Source: Clostridia bacterium DTU065 (GTDB taxonomy: Bacteria; Bacillota; DTU065). From it: a stretch of 64,000 nt of DNA. The notes below the pieces were generated by a model. The model was not told where the DNA came from. It saw nothing but the letters and a program-made list of their open reading frames with translations, and searched no databases. The position numbers and the translations under genes were made by a program. Shown here in pieces: positions 29,457-39,359 of this stretch; position 1 is the stretch's first letter, and each line of letters opens with the position of its first letter. Location of the stretch: contig LFSI01000088.1 of the NCBI GenBank assembly GCA_001512545.1, positions 1 to 64,000 on the forward strand. Reading direction: 5' to 3'.

Positions 29457-29838
29457 TGGAACCCTGCCCCGTCTTCATTGCCTCCTGCCAGGTCTCTCTG
29501 AGGTTGGAAATCAGATCCACAACCTCGCCGATGATGGCAGAGTCTTTCTTAATATTAGCTTCGACCAATCTCCGCTTCATATAGTCGTAAAGGGCTAAAA
29601 GGCTCTCTCCTATCTCGCCACCTTTTTCGGTGTCTACGGCATAGGAAAGCTCATCCAGAATGTCCTGGACTTTGAGAAGATTGGTGTGCGCAATATCCAT
29701 CTTCTTTCCTTCAATGGCACTGGATGCCAGTTTGCAGCACTTAATTGCTTCGTCATACAGGAGGCTTACAAGTTCTGCGGGGCTTGATGTTTCGATTTTT
29801 GTCTTTTTGTAGATCGCGTATGGATCATAGGCTTTCAC
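29449..29838 (-). CDS. fliS: Flagellar export chaperone FliS
   Basis: DPYAIYKKTKIETSSPAELVSLLYDEAIKCC. Confidence 0.96.
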   Translation of the reverse strand: MKAYDPYAIYKKTKIETSSPAELVSLLYDEAIKCCKLASSAIEGKKMDIAHTNLLKVQDILDELSYAVDTEKGGEIGESLLALYDYMKRRLVEANIKKDSAIIGEVVDLISNLRETWQEAMKTGQGSNG

Positions 29839-29862
29839 TTAAAATCCCCCATTTTCGCACAG

Positions 29863-31230
29863 TTATTTCTGGTTAGTCATCAGCGTAAGCTGTGTGGCCA
29901 ACCAATCGCCTTGAGAATACAGACTTGCAAGCGCTGAATCCAACGCAGTGTACTGCCTGATAAGGCTTTCTTTTCTCATTTCTAACCTTGCTTCCAAGCG
30001 CTCAATGCTCTTGTTAGCGTCCTTAATGCGATCCGCCAGGTAGTTGATCTTGCCGTCGATGATTCCCTGGGAAGTGGTGTAACCCTTGATGAATTCCTGC
30101 AACCTAGCTGTAAGCCCGGTTTCCGGCTTGGTGAACAGTTCCTTCACCTGGTCTGGCTTTTCGGTCAGGACTTCTCTCAGCTTGCTTTCATCGAGGGTCA
30201 TGTTCCCAGATCTGTCGATCTGAATGCCGACCTGAGACAGCATTTTTATACTGTCTTCGGGCAGACCTTCGACCACACCTGTCACCATAGACCTCAATCT
30301 AGATTTCAGATTGCTGATGGTGCTGTCGCCAAAGAGCTTGCCGGTGTTATTGCTCTCACCGTCTGCGCCTTTGGTGAACGAGGTATGTGTATCAAAGTAT
30401 GCCTGGACTTTCTTATATTCATCAACGAATGCCTTGACTTTGGCGATTATGGAATCTACATCGGCGGCAACGCTCAGATTCACAGCTTCATTGGTCTCTT
30501 TTTTCAGCGTCAGCTTGAGACCTTCCACGGCATCGTCGATGACGTTCTTATCTCTTGCAATGGTAATGCCGTTTAGCTCGATTATGGAACCCTGGCGTTC
30601 CTGGAGGATATTTGTCTTGTAGCCTTCGCCCTCTTCTTTCAAGAGACCGATCTGCTTCAAGAAAGCGTTCTCCTCTTCACCTTCAAAAAACTTGATTTCT
30701 TCGTTGGTGTTTTTGGCCTCAAGGACCAGTCTGCCGTCTACTACCGTCGCTACAACGCCGATGTCTTCTGTTTTGTTGATAGCTTTGGCTACATCCAGCA
30801 GGGTCCGCGGTTCTTCGGTCTCTTCCAACACAACGACTTTGCCGTTGATGCTGATTCTAATCTCCCCTTGAAGAAGCTCTTCCGCATCTTCCGGATCGAC
30901 TTTTTCAGACATGGCAATTTCAGCCTTGGCCAGCTGAATCACCTTAACCTTGTAATTGCCCTGCACAACATTGGCATTGGCTGTTGCGGTTACCACAGCT
31001 TCGTCTGCTGATGTAACCTTCATCTTATCGAAATCCGACTGGAGTTTTAGACCGTTGAGGGAATTGCTCAGAGCAGAAAGCCTTGTGTTGAGTTCCCTCC
31101 ACAGGCTCTGCATCGACGTGTATTCGCCTCGTTTGGTTTCATACCGCGTAATGGGGATCCTTTCGATCTCCATCATCTGGTCAATTATGGAAGTGAGATC
31201 AAGACCTGATCCTACGCCGAGAAGATTCAT
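29863..31230 (-). CDS. fliD: Flagellar hook-associated protein 2 (filament cap)
   Basis: GVGSGLDLTSIIDQMMEIERIP; C-terminal LEARLEMRKESLIRQYTALDSALASL. Confidence 0.97.
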   Translation of the reverse strand: MNLLGVGSGLDLTSIIDQMMEIERIPITRYETKRGEYTSMQSLWRELNTRLSALSNSLNGLKLQSDFDKMKVTSADEAVVTATANANVVQGNYKVKVIQLAKAEIAMSEKVDPEDAEELLQGEIRISINGKVVVLEETEEPRTLLDVAKAINKTEDIGVVATVVDGRLVLEAKNTNEEIKFFEGEEENAFLKQIGLLKEEGEGYKTNILQERQGSIIELNGITIARDKNVIDDAVEGLKLTLKKETNEAVNLSVAADVDSIIAKVKAFVDEYKKVQAYFDTHTSFTKGADGESNNTGKLFGDSTISNLKSRLRSMVTGVVEGLPEDSIKMLSQVGIQIDRSGNMTLDESKLREVLTEKPDQVKELFTKPETGLTARLQEFIKGYTTSQGIIDGKINYLADRIKDANKSIERLEARLEMRKESLIRQYTALDSALASLYSQGDWLATQLTLMTNQK

Positions 31231-31241
31231 TCTGGCACCTC

Positions 31242-31604
31242 CTATACTTTCTCATCAAAAATCAAACCGATAAACTCTTGGAACTTGGCTGCGATCTTCA
31301 ACATATCTTCAGGAGGTATTTGCTTTATTACTTCGCCTGTTGATCTGTCGACGATTTCTACATATACTCTGTCGAGATCCTCATGTACCTGGAATCTGAT
31401 ACCTTTGTTGAACGCCTCTGCCAGAGTGTCCAGTCCGTCTGCAACCTGAATCGACTGATCAAGTTTGGACTCTTCTTGCTTCTGAGCGTCCACAGGTTTT
31501 TCGCTTTGTTCGGGAACCAGCTTCTTGTCAAAAGTCTTCTCTACAGATTTTTGCAGCGTGTGATCTATACTTACTCTCTCAAGTTCGATTCCCATCTCTG
31601 TCAC
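31242..31604 (-). CDS. flaG: FlaG family protein
   Basis: IRFQVHEDLDRVYVEIVDRSTGEVIKQIPPEDMLKI. Confidence 0.93.
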   Translation of the reverse strand: MTEMGIELERVSIDHTLQKSVEKTFDKKLVPEQSEKPVDAQKQEESKLDQSIQVADGLDTLAEAFNKGIRFQVHEDLDRVYVEIVDRSTGEVIKQIPPEDMLKIAAKFQEFIGLIFDEKV

Positions 31605-31702
31605 CTCCGAAACACCTAGAGTCTGAAGCCTAATAAATAAATCGTGTGATTAAGATGTTTTTAAATAGGTATATGTAACCAATTTACTGAATAAAGGCAC
31701 AC

Positions 31703-31728
31703 AAGCCGCTTTTAAGCAAAAGCGGCTT
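31703..31728 (-). other. Hairpin between flgL and flaG
   Basis: AAGCCGCTTTT-aagc-AAAAGCGGCTT, weak U-run. Confidence 0.6.
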
Positions 31729-31733
31729 AACTC

Positions 31734-32633
31734 CTACACTAGAAAGTCCACAAGCGAAGGCTGAATAATTTTGGCACCAACTTTCAAAGCCATAGTGTGG
31801 ACGTTTGCAGCTGCCATCAGTTCAATGCTAGCTTTGGCTACATCTACATAGTAGGTCTCGGACAAAAGGTTGTTGAGGTTGATTTTCTGCTCTTCCAGGC
31901 GCTCTTTAATTAGGGACATACCCTGAGACTTAGTGCCGATAAATGCCTGCCTCTGCAGAAGGCTTTCGATAGCTTTATCGAAGCCGCCGATGTGAGGATC
32001 CAGATCATCGCCGTTTTTCAAAGCATCTGAAGCTTTGATCAGCATCGCAAAGATGCCGTCGTCTCCTGGGGTGTCAGCTTTGCCGAAGATCTCGATACCC
32101 GGTACGCTAATGGTTTCAGAGATCCCTGGAGCTATCTCCACCATGATCTGTTTGCTGTCGCCGTTGTAGGTTATTGTACGAGTGCTCTTGTCGTAAGTAA
32201 ATGGTTTTTCTAGAGTCTTCTGACCTGCAAAAATGTGGCGTCCACCGATGTTCGAGTTAGCGATGCTCACCAGATGTTCGAGGAGCTCGTCCACCTCTGT
32301 GGCAATGATGTTTCTTTCAGCATCGGCATTTGTGCCGTTTGCTCCTCTGACCAAGAGCTCTTTCGCCCTGTGGAGAACAGAGGTAGCTTCTGCTAAAGCA
32401 CTGTCTGCTAGATCCAGCCAGCTAGCGCCTTTTTCTGCGTTGCTGATGAACTGTTCAGCTTCATTAATCGACCGTTTGGTTCTAAGGACAGTACCTACTG
32501 CGGCCGGATCATCTGAAGGTAGAAGAATGGACTTGCCTGTGCTCAGCTGTTCCTGGACTCTCGAGAGCCTTTTATAGTTGTTGTTGATATTGTTTATTAA
32601 ATTATCGATAACTGAGGTTTGTGTTACTCTCAT
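31734..32633 (-). CDS. flgL: Flagellar hook-associated protein 3
   Basis: MRVTQTSVIDNLINNINNNYKRLSRVQEQLSTGKSI. Confidence 0.96.
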   Translation of the reverse strand: MRVTQTSVIDNLINNINNNYKRLSRVQEQLSTGKSILLPSDDPAAVGTVLRTKRSINEAEQFISNAEKGASWLDLADSALAEATSVLHRAKELLVRGANGTNADAERNIIATEVDELLEHLVSIANSNIGGRHIFAGQKTLEKPFTYDKSTRTITYNGDSKQIMVEIAPGISETISVPGIEIFGKADTPGDDGIFAMLIKASDALKNGDDLDPHIGGFDKAIESLLQRQAFIGTKSQGMSLIKERLEEQKINLNNLLSETYYVDVAKASIELMAAANVHTMALKVGAKIIQPSLVDFLV

Positions 32634-32640
32634 CTAGCTT

Positions 32641-34047
32641 CTACCTCCCTACTACGCCCATGCGGGAAATAATGATCTCTAAGGCTTCATCGATGGTGGA
32701 GATCATTCTTGCCGCAGCACTATAGGCGTGCTGATACTTGATCATGTTCGCCATCTCTTCGTCTAGGGACACTGCGGAGTACTGATCCTGTTCTCCGTAC
32801 AAATGCTGAACCAACGACGATTGGTTTTCTACGTTTCTTGTTGCTTCCAGGCCCATGACGCCGAGTCTGGAGATCATTCCATCGTAAAAACCGTTTAAAG
32901 TTACGGTATTCCCCTCTAAGATCGGACTGGTGAAAACGTTGGCAATAGCTAGGGCGTTGTCGCCGTTTCCCGGAGATGCCGGGTCCACCGAAGCAGCAAT
33001 ATTGCTGGGGTCGGCCATGATGTTGTCCATAACCTTGATGGTCATGGCATCGGTTCCTTCGAAGAAGTTCAAGCCGGTGCTGGAGTTCAGACCATAGCCA
33101 CTTCGATGCAACTTGTTGGTCTCGTCGATGATGGTCCGTGCTAGCTTATCCAAATCTCCGATTACCGACACTAGTATCTCGTCCCTGGTTTCCAAAAGCG
33201 CAGCAATGCTGCCGTTTGTGATTCGTACAGGTGCCTGACCTTTGGACCAGACCAGTTTGGTGAGATCTCCCGGTGATGTAGGCTCAATGATATCGATCTT
33301 ATTTACAAGATCGTGCTCTACTAAGGTGCTTCCGCTGATCTGCACCGTTACCGTCTTCTGCCGTCCCTCGAGTACAGTGATGTTTGCAATCTGTGCCATT
33401 TCTCTCAGGATTTGGTCCTGTCTGTCTAGTAGGTCATTAGGAGCCTGCCCTGTAGTATCTACCCTGGCAATCTGCCTGTTGATTCTAGCTAGCTCTTCAG
33501 CAAGCCTATTGAGTTTCTGAGCTTCAATGGCGACGCTCTGATCGATGTCCTTCTGTAGCGCCGTCAGTTGATTGCGGGTTTGCTGGAAGGCAAATGACAG
33601 TTCAGCTGCGCTTTGCGCAACCGGGGCTCTGTGACCCATATCTTCAGCTTCTCCTGCCAGTCTCTGCCAAGCCTCCCAATAGCGGCTGATGCTGTTGGAT
33701 AGACCTGTGTCCGAAGGCTCGTTAAAGATCAACTCTATCTGCCAAACGTTACGCTGTTTGGTTTCCCAATACCCAAGAGTTTGGGTTTCTTTTTGAATCT
33801 GGGTTTCGACGAACTTGTTGCGCATTCTTTGAACTTCGGCAACTTCAACACCACTACCGAGCTGACCAACCCTTCCTGCACTCATTCCAGGAGCAGGAAA
33901 AGGAGTTGCAGCACGCATCTGCACTACCTGCCTGGAGTAGCCAGGTGTGTTGGCGTTGGCGATGTTATGAGCTGTTACGTCCAATCCCAGTCTTTGTGCT
34001 TGCAGCGAACTGCGCAGAATTTCTAAACCAAAAAAGGAAGATCCCAC
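32641..34047 (-). CDS. flgK: Flagellar hook-associated protein 1
   Basis: LEILRSSLQAQRLGLDVTAHNIANANTPGYSRQ; C-terminal YQHAYSAAARMISTIDEAL. Confidence 0.97.
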   Translation of the reverse strand: MGSSFFGLEILRSSLQAQRLGLDVTAHNIANANTPGYSRQVVQMRAATPFPAPGMSAGRVGQLGSGVEVAEVQRMRNKFVETQIQKETQTLGYWETKQRNVWQIELIFNEPSDTGLSNSISRYWEAWQRLAGEAEDMGHRAPVAQSAAELSFAFQQTRNQLTALQKDIDQSVAIEAQKLNRLAEELARINRQIARVDTTGQAPNDLLDRQDQILREMAQIANITVLEGRQKTVTVQISGSTLVEHDLVNKIDIIEPTSPGDLTKLVWSKGQAPVRITNGSIAALLETRDEILVSVIGDLDKLARTIIDETNKLHRSGYGLNSSTGLNFFEGTDAMTIKVMDNIMADPSNIAASVDPASPGNGDNALAIANVFTSPILEGNTVTLNGFYDGMISRLGVMGLEATRNVENQSSLVQHLYGEQDQYSAVSLDEEMANMIKYQHAYSAAARMISTIDEALEIIISRMGVVGR

Positions 34048-34069
34048 GGTAATTCCCCCTAAACCTAGC

Positions 34070-34633
34070 TTAGACCTGTCTGTCTATAATGGAGTGTTTT
34101 TTTGCATCTTTGCTCCTACGTCCCTTTTCGTCATAACTACCTGTTTCGGGTTTTTTGCCCAAAATGGTTTCCAGGCTGAAGTTGATTACAGCCAAGCTGC
34201 GGCGGAGCAGGAAAGTGTTTTTTTCGTTGAGCTCTTTAAGGGTCTCTACGTGTTCTTTGAGAATGGAGTTTTCCCTAGCTAGCTCGGGAACGAAAGCTCT
34301 CACTTCTTCCGGCTCTTCATTTAAAAGTGCAAGAAGACCGGATAGGTTAAAATCTTTGATGTCAACTCTGTACCATGTGGCCAAAGCCTTAATAACCTTT
34401 TCCAGTCTGTCTTCCCACTTTGCCACTTCTTCTAATACGGCCTGGTCCCATCTTGTTAGTTCTTCAAGCTTCTCGATATCTCTATTCTGAATCGCTTCTA
34501 ACTTGAGTTTTGCGTTTTCAATTAACTTTTCGTGCAGTGTGATTTGAGCTGCAACAACCATCTGTTTTTCCTGGAGCAGACCGCAAATGGTCTCCAGCTC
34601 AGTTTGAGATCTCTGCATTAGGTAAACCTCCAA
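34070..34633 (-). CDS. flgN: Flagellar chaperone FlgN
   Basis: Helical protein between flgM and flgK; ELVARENSILKEHVETL-type heptads. Confidence 0.82.
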   Translation of the reverse strand: MEVYLMQRSQTELETICGLLQEKQMVVAAQITLHEKLIENAKLKLEAIQNRDIEKLEELTRWDQAVLEEVAKWEDRLEKVIKALATWYRVDIKDFNLSGLLALLNEEPEEVRAFVPELARENSILKEHVETLKELNEKNTFLLRRSLAVINFSLETILGKKPETGSYDEKGRRSKDAKKHSIIDRQV

Positions 34634-34640
34634 TTACCAA

Positions 34641-34681
34641 AAAAAGAGAAAAGTTGCTAGGTGGCAACCTTCTCTTTTCTA
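34641..34681 (-). terminator. Hairpin/terminator between flgM and flgN
   Basis: Minus strand AGAGAAGGTTGCcacctaGCAACTTTTCTCTTTTTTT. Confidence 0.75.
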
Positions 34682-34682
34682 C

Positions 34683-34973
34683 TTATCTAGCACCAAACAA
34701 ATGTTTTATTATGCTGTCAGCAATATCCTCTAGTTCGGGTTGATAAGTACCAGCCTGGATTTCAGCTTTTAATCTTGCCAGTTTTTCTTCTCTTTCGGAT
34801 TGGCTGGATTTGGCAAGTTCTTTTGCTTCTTTAGAAAGGATAACCTCATCGGTTTTTTTGCTCTTTGAGGCTTCTTCACCTAGCTCAGCCTTTTTATTGC
34901 TTTTTTCTATAGCTTCCTGCTGCGCCTTGTAAAGTTGAGCAGCATTACCTATATTCGTGTTGTTGATCTTCAT
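34683..34973 (-). CDS. flgM: Anti-sigma-28 factor FlgM
   Basis: LSKEAKELAKSSQSEREEKLARLKAEIQAGTYQPELEDIADSIIKHL. Confidence 0.93.
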   Translation of the reverse strand: MKINNTNIGNAAQLYKAQQEAIEKSNKKAELGEEASKSKKTDEVILSKEAKELAKSSQSEREEKLARLKAEIQAGTYQPELEDIADSIIKHLFGAR

Positions 34974-35078
34974 AGGTCTACTCCACCTTTACGGTCTTAT
35001 TCATTATATAGATCGCGAGATTGCGCTATATATAAAACCGTGATATCAACCAGTATTGGACGCTATACCCGAATATCC

Positions 35079-35495
35079 TTAAATACCTCTCTCATGCTCT
35101 TCCTTTCGCCTCTTTAAGAACCGCACTTTTGAGGGGATTTTGTCGTTATCATCCTTTTTCGAGGAAGTTCTGAGCTTTTCAGTAAGTTCCGACTGGCATT
35201 GGGCACAAATCCTGCCTTCCAAAATCGGTTTATCGCATCGTTCGCACCTGACCTGAGGCCCGGCGAGCTTTGTGATGCTGCCTGACAGTCTCCCTGCTTT
35301 GATGAACTGCAGAATCAGCTGCCGGCTAACACCAGTAGCTTCCGAGATTTGCTCTACGGTAACTCCTGCGTTTTTTTGCAGATACTCTTTGACGATCTCG
35401 AACTGTTCGTTTTCGTACTTTAAGCAACGCTCACAAACACGAAAACCCACGTCAATAAAGAGACTGCCGCACTGTGGGCAATTTTTGACTTTCAA
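35079..35495 (-). CDS. yvyF: YvyF-like flagellar operon protein
   Basis: CPQCGSLFIDVGFRVCERC zinc ribbon, HTH-like VEQISEATGVSRQLILQFI, position next to flgM. Confidence 0.85.
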   Translation of the reverse strand: MKVKNCPQCGSLFIDVGFRVCERCLKYENEQFEIVKEYLQKNAGVTVEQISEATGVSRQLILQFIKAGRLSGSITKLAGPQVRCERCDKPILEGRICAQCQSELTEKLRTSSKKDDNDKIPSKVRFLKRRKEEHERGI

Positions 35496-35512
35496 AGCCC
35501 TCCCCTCCTTGT

Positions 35513-37345
35513 CTATTCGATCTTTAGACCTTCGAACTCTAGTTTCCCTTCGTTGTTGACGTAAAGCTTTACGTCGCGATAACTCCGAGAAAAGGTATAG
35601 CGCCTCATGTTAATAGAGACCTGTACGTTGAAGAATACCTCTCTAGCAGTTAAAACACCTTTTTTTACGATAGTTATTTCTGTCTTGGCCCCTGCAGGTG
35701 ATCCGATGGTTCCAGCTGTGATGTCTCCTTCAAAGACCACCATCGAACCTCCTCTGAAGAAGCTTTCCTTGCCAAATATAATACCCTTTCCTGCCACGAT
35801 GTTGCTGTAGTAGCACCCTCTGAGTACATTTACCGTGCCTGTAGCTTCGATCTGACAGTTTTGTGCATAGGGCAGCACGATGTTGGAGTAGGTGTGCCGG
35901 CTTCTTACCTCCAGTTCTCTGGTAATATACACCAGTTTCCTGACCATTTCGTTCAGCTCGTTCACGTCCTCGATCTTTCTCGGTCCATGACCGAGGAGTG
36001 TGTCAGCAAGTTCCTGATTGATCTCTTGCAGCGTCTCCTGAAGGTCGTCTTCTGGATCAATGAAAACATCCTGCAGTCTTTTGACAACAAGGGGAAGCTC
36101 CCCGAACTTCAAATCGATGACCTGACGCACAAACTGCCCGTCGCTTTGCACAATGTTTCTGAGGGCACTTGCGACTTTTACCTGATTCACCGCAGCCACA
36201 ACTTTTCTCAGCGTATGGGCAATCTGAGCATAGAGTTTGATAAGCTCTGGGTAGGGAGTTTGGCTGGATGCTGCAATAATCGTACTGCAGATGGCATTGC
36301 CTCCGATCACCAGATCGGCGCGACTGCGAACACTGGCTTTAGAAACGGTTCCCTGGATGTTTATACTGCCACCTGAGCTAACTTCGAAGTTAGGTTCCAC
36401 GTTGCCTTTAATCAGAACATCTCCTGTAAAAGCCACGTTTCCCTGCTTAAGGTCTACATCGCCTTCTACTACAAAGATCGGCTCAACGGAAATCTGATAC
36501 CGCTGACAGATAGGACGACCTGACTTAGCAGCGTAAACGTATTTGGAATCAGGAGAAAGCATTGCGCCTTTTCCTACAGTTACTTCGATTTCTCGAGGTT
36601 CCTTCACTGGAATCTCTTCACCGGTAACCTTAATCCCTGGCTCGCCGGGCTTTCCCGGAATTACTTCTGCAAGCAAATCGCCTTCATTGACCGCAGGGAT
36701 GAAAAAGCGCTGGCGGAAATCGACTCTGACTTCGTCTTCTTGAGCGAGAATTCTTTCGGTCTCAAATCTCACCTTGAAATCGATTCTGGCATCTTGAGGT
36801 AGAATAGGTGGTTTCCCCTTGGCTACAACAACGGGATTTCCGTCTTGCGTTTCAACGAAATAATCTATGTTCTGTTCAATCAACCCGTAGGTGATACCCC
36901 TGTTTTGGAGAAACTCGAGCACTTCTTTTTTGGTGAAGCGCTGGGGGTTCTTTGTGTGCTTCAGCTCGGCTTCCAAACTTAGCCTTACTGTGTGCGGACT
37001 ATCTCTCAGACCGTACTCAAAGCCGTCTTCTAGTTCAGCCCTAAGCTCAGCCTCAAGTCCGTTTTGTGATACTTGCAACAGCAAAGCTCTGCTGGGCTCT
37101 TTATGGGGTACAACAACTTCCAACTGTTGACCTTCATATAAAGAGATAGGTTTATTTACCTGCACTCCGTCAACATACATACGTAGAGTTTGGCCTGGCA
37201 CTAGAACAGCAGGGTTGCCCAAGCCAAGAGGCTCCAAAATATACATCTGTCCATCCGAGACGTAAATAAGGCCATTTCGGTTTGCTCCCTCTTCGGCTTC
37301 TGGCTTAAGCCAGTTAACACTCACGGCAAACCGCCGTTCTTCCAT
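35513..37345 (-). CDS. FapA family (DUF342) protein
   Basis: KPGEPGIKVTGEEIPVKEPREIEV...SGGSINIQGTVSKASVRSRADLVIGG beta-helical repeats. Confidence 0.88.
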   Translation of the reverse strand: MEERRFAVSVNWLKPEAEEGANRNGLIYVSDGQMYILEPLGLGNPAVLVPGQTLRMYVDGVQVNKPISLYEGQQLEVVVPHKEPSRALLLQVSQNGLEAELRAELEDGFEYGLRDSPHTVRLSLEAELKHTKNPQRFTKKEVLEFLQNRGITYGLIEQNIDYFVETQDGNPVVVAKGKPPILPQDARIDFKVRFETERILAQEDEVRVDFRQRFFIPAVNEGDLLAEVIPGKPGEPGIKVTGEEIPVKEPREIEVTVGKGAMLSPDSKYVYAAKSGRPICQRYQISVEPIFVVEGDVDLKQGNVAFTGDVLIKGNVEPNFEVSSGGSINIQGTVSKASVRSRADLVIGGNAICSTIIAASSQTPYPELIKLYAQIAHTLRKVVAAVNQVKVASALRNIVQSDGQFVRQVIDLKFGELPLVVKRLQDVFIDPEDDLQETLQEINQELADTLLGHGPRKIEDVNELNEMVRKLVYITRELEVRSRHTYSNIVLPYAQNCQIEATGTVNVLRGCYYSNIVAGKGIIFGKESFFRGGSMVVFEGDITAGTIGSPAGAKTEITIVKKGVLTAREVFFNVQVSINMRRYTFSRSYRDVKLYVNNEGKLEFEGLKIE

Positions 37346-37452
37346 GATGTCTGTCCTCTGTTCTCTCAAGGCCACTCACCTCGACATTTACATATTTCTT
37401 GGTGCAAATTCCTATACCTTCCTGGCTGAAATAACTGGGACTAAAGACGCAT

Positions 37453-37845
37453 TTATATAAAAACAAACAAGTACTGCAGTGAATCTAAAAGGCGGGCGTT
37501 TTTCCAGCGGAGGTCAACCACCAGGGTGTGGGGATGGGGTTCTTCAACTAGAGGTACCCGCAGGTGCCACGCAACCCCAGAAGACAAACCTCCGTCTTCC
37601 TTCTGCAAAACCCAGTCGGTTTTTCCCCCAAGCATGTAAAAACGACTGGCAGCGATCGCCGGAACAAGGTCCGGAGGGATTTCTATTTCATCAGTGAAAA
37701 CAACAAAGGCATTTCTGGCAATACGCTTCGGCGGTGGCAGCTTGTCCAAGCACCGAAGGCACACTGAAATGGCACGAAGCCCCCGCGGCTTGTTGCAGAG
37801 AAGGCATCTTTGGCCGGCGAGCGTTTCCCTGAGCAGTTTCAGCAC
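37453..37845 (-). CDS. ComFC-like N-terminal zinc-ribbon protein lacking a PRTase domain (putative)
   Basis: CLLCNKPRGLRAISVCLRCLDKLPP; overlaps the comFA 3' end by 7 nt; no PRPP loop. Confidence 0.5.
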   Translation of the reverse strand: MLKLLRETLAGQRCLLCNKPRGLRAISVCLRCLDKLPPPKRIARNAFVVFTDEIEIPPDLVPAIAASRFYMLGGKTDWVLQKEDGGLSSGVAWHLRVPLVEEPHPHTLVVDLRWKNARLLDSLQYLFVFI

Positions 37846-39308
37846 AGAATTTCCCCTCTTTCCCTGGCCATCTCGTTCAAAGCAATGATCTCTGCTTTCG
37901 CGTCTTTCATGGGTTTATTAGGTTTTTTTGCCAGAAACACCACGTCTCCGGTGGGACATGCAACTGTTCTTCCCGCTCTACCTGCTATTTGAACCAAGAC
38001 TTCTCTAGTATAGATGATGTCGCAGTTGGCGTTGTGCACAATGACAGTGACGCCACTTACGGTAATCCCTCGTTCTAAGACTGAAGTGCTTACCAGAACG
38101 TCAGTAGTTCCATCTTTTAACCACTGAATCAGCTGGTCTCGGTTCTCGGTTTCAGAAGAGATGCCGAAAACCTTCCAGTCCGGTTTACACCTTTTTACCC
38201 TCTCCACCATCGCAGAGACATTCTTTTTGTAAGGCACAAACACCAATAGGGGAGGTTTGACACCTTCGAGGGCCTTCTCCAAAGAAGCCGAGCTGAAACG
38301 CGGCACGGGAAGGGCTCTCTTGTGATGCCTTGCGGGAATAAAGACTACTTCGCTCTTTTTGAACTCCTTCAGCATCTCATCGGTGGGAGTTGCTGTCATG
38401 TATACTATGGGTCCCCTGGATGCCCTCTTTACCGCCCTTACTAAAAGGTCGTTGCCTTTATAGGGAAAAGCATCCCCCTCATCTATAATCGCGAGATCGA
38501 AAGACTTGTAAAATCTGATCACCTGGTGGGTGGTTGCGGCCACGAGCCTTTGATCGGTGTACTTCTCCGGGCTTTTGCCGTAGAGAATCACGCAGTCGAC
38601 TTCGGGAAAATATTCCCGAAGTCTTTCGCCCACTTCCCTTGCAACATCGCGCCTAGGCACCGTGTACAAAACTCTCTTCCCGCAGTTCAGTGCATCTGCG
38701 ATTAAAAGCGATGCTACTTCCGTTTTCCCCGCTCCACAAGCAGCGTGAAGCAAGAGCTTTCTGCTTCCTTTAGCTAATGCCTGCCTCAACGCATCTCCTG
38801 CGCTTTTCTGGCCCGGAGTCAGATCAAAGGGGATCTGGGGCTTTAGCTCTCTTGCGAAGTACTCGGGAACCCCTGGGCTCTGCCAGAGGTAAAGCCTACA
38901 ACCTCTAATTGGCCCTAACATATAGCAATCCCTGCAAACTAAACAGTTCGTTTTCCCGCACTCCGGACACTGGTGAGTGTCGATGTTGCCCGAACCGCAG
39001 CGAACGCACCGCCACCGGATCCTGGAGATCCCGGGCTTAATAATGTCGCTCGGGTACACTCCTGTCTCGGATCTGTAGGGCCGCCAGATACCCTGTGGAG
39101 GAGTTTGGGGAAGTTTTGGCTGTGCAGCTCTGTGATAAACAAAACTGCGTGCCATGTGCGGTAAAAACCTATAGGCTTTCTGCAGAAAGACCGCTTTTTT
39201 GTAGTTGAAAGGTCCTGCTATCTGATAGGTTCCTAAAGGCAGATTCTCCAAAGGGAAAACAAACCTCCAATCTTTCTGATCGGAGGTTTTGTACAGATAC
39301 AACTTCAC
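37839..39308 (-). CDS. comFA: DNA uptake helicase ComFA
   Basis: CVRCGSGNIDTHQCPECGKTNCLVCRDC zinc finger; HAACGAGKTEVASLLI; helicase VLERGITVSGVTVIVHNA. Confidence 0.9.
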   Translation of the reverse strand: MKLYLYKTSDQKDWRFVFPLENLPLGTYQIAGPFNYKKAVFLQKAYRFLPHMARSFVYHRAAQPKLPQTPPQGIWRPYRSETGVYPSDIIKPGISRIRWRCVRCGSGNIDTHQCPECGKTNCLVCRDCYMLGPIRGCRLYLWQSPGVPEYFARELKPQIPFDLTPGQKSAGDALRQALAKGSRKLLLHAACGAGKTEVASLLIADALNCGKRVLYTVPRRDVAREVGERLREYFPEVDCVILYGKSPEKYTDQRLVAATTHQVIRFYKSFDLAIIDEGDAFPYKGNDLLVRAVKRASRGPIVYMTATPTDEMLKEFKKSEVVFIPARHHKRALPVPRFSSASLEKALEGVKPPLLVFVPYKKNVSAMVERVKRCKPDWKVFGISSETENRDQLIQWLKDGTTDVLVSTSVLERGITVSGVTVIVHNANCDIIYTREVLVQIAGRAGRTVACPTGDVVFLAKKPNKPMKDAKAEIIALNEMARERGEILC

Positions 39309-39359
39309 AGAACTTTCATCTCCATTCGTCGGGTGAAAGCTCTAGGTGTGCTTCTTTTT

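Noticed and set aside
31630-31700. Sigma-28 promoter (TAAA-N-CGAT) upstream of flaG
   Set aside because: TAAA and CACGATTT are present, but the spacing and -10 differ from TAAA-N15-GCCGATAA; too weak to claim.
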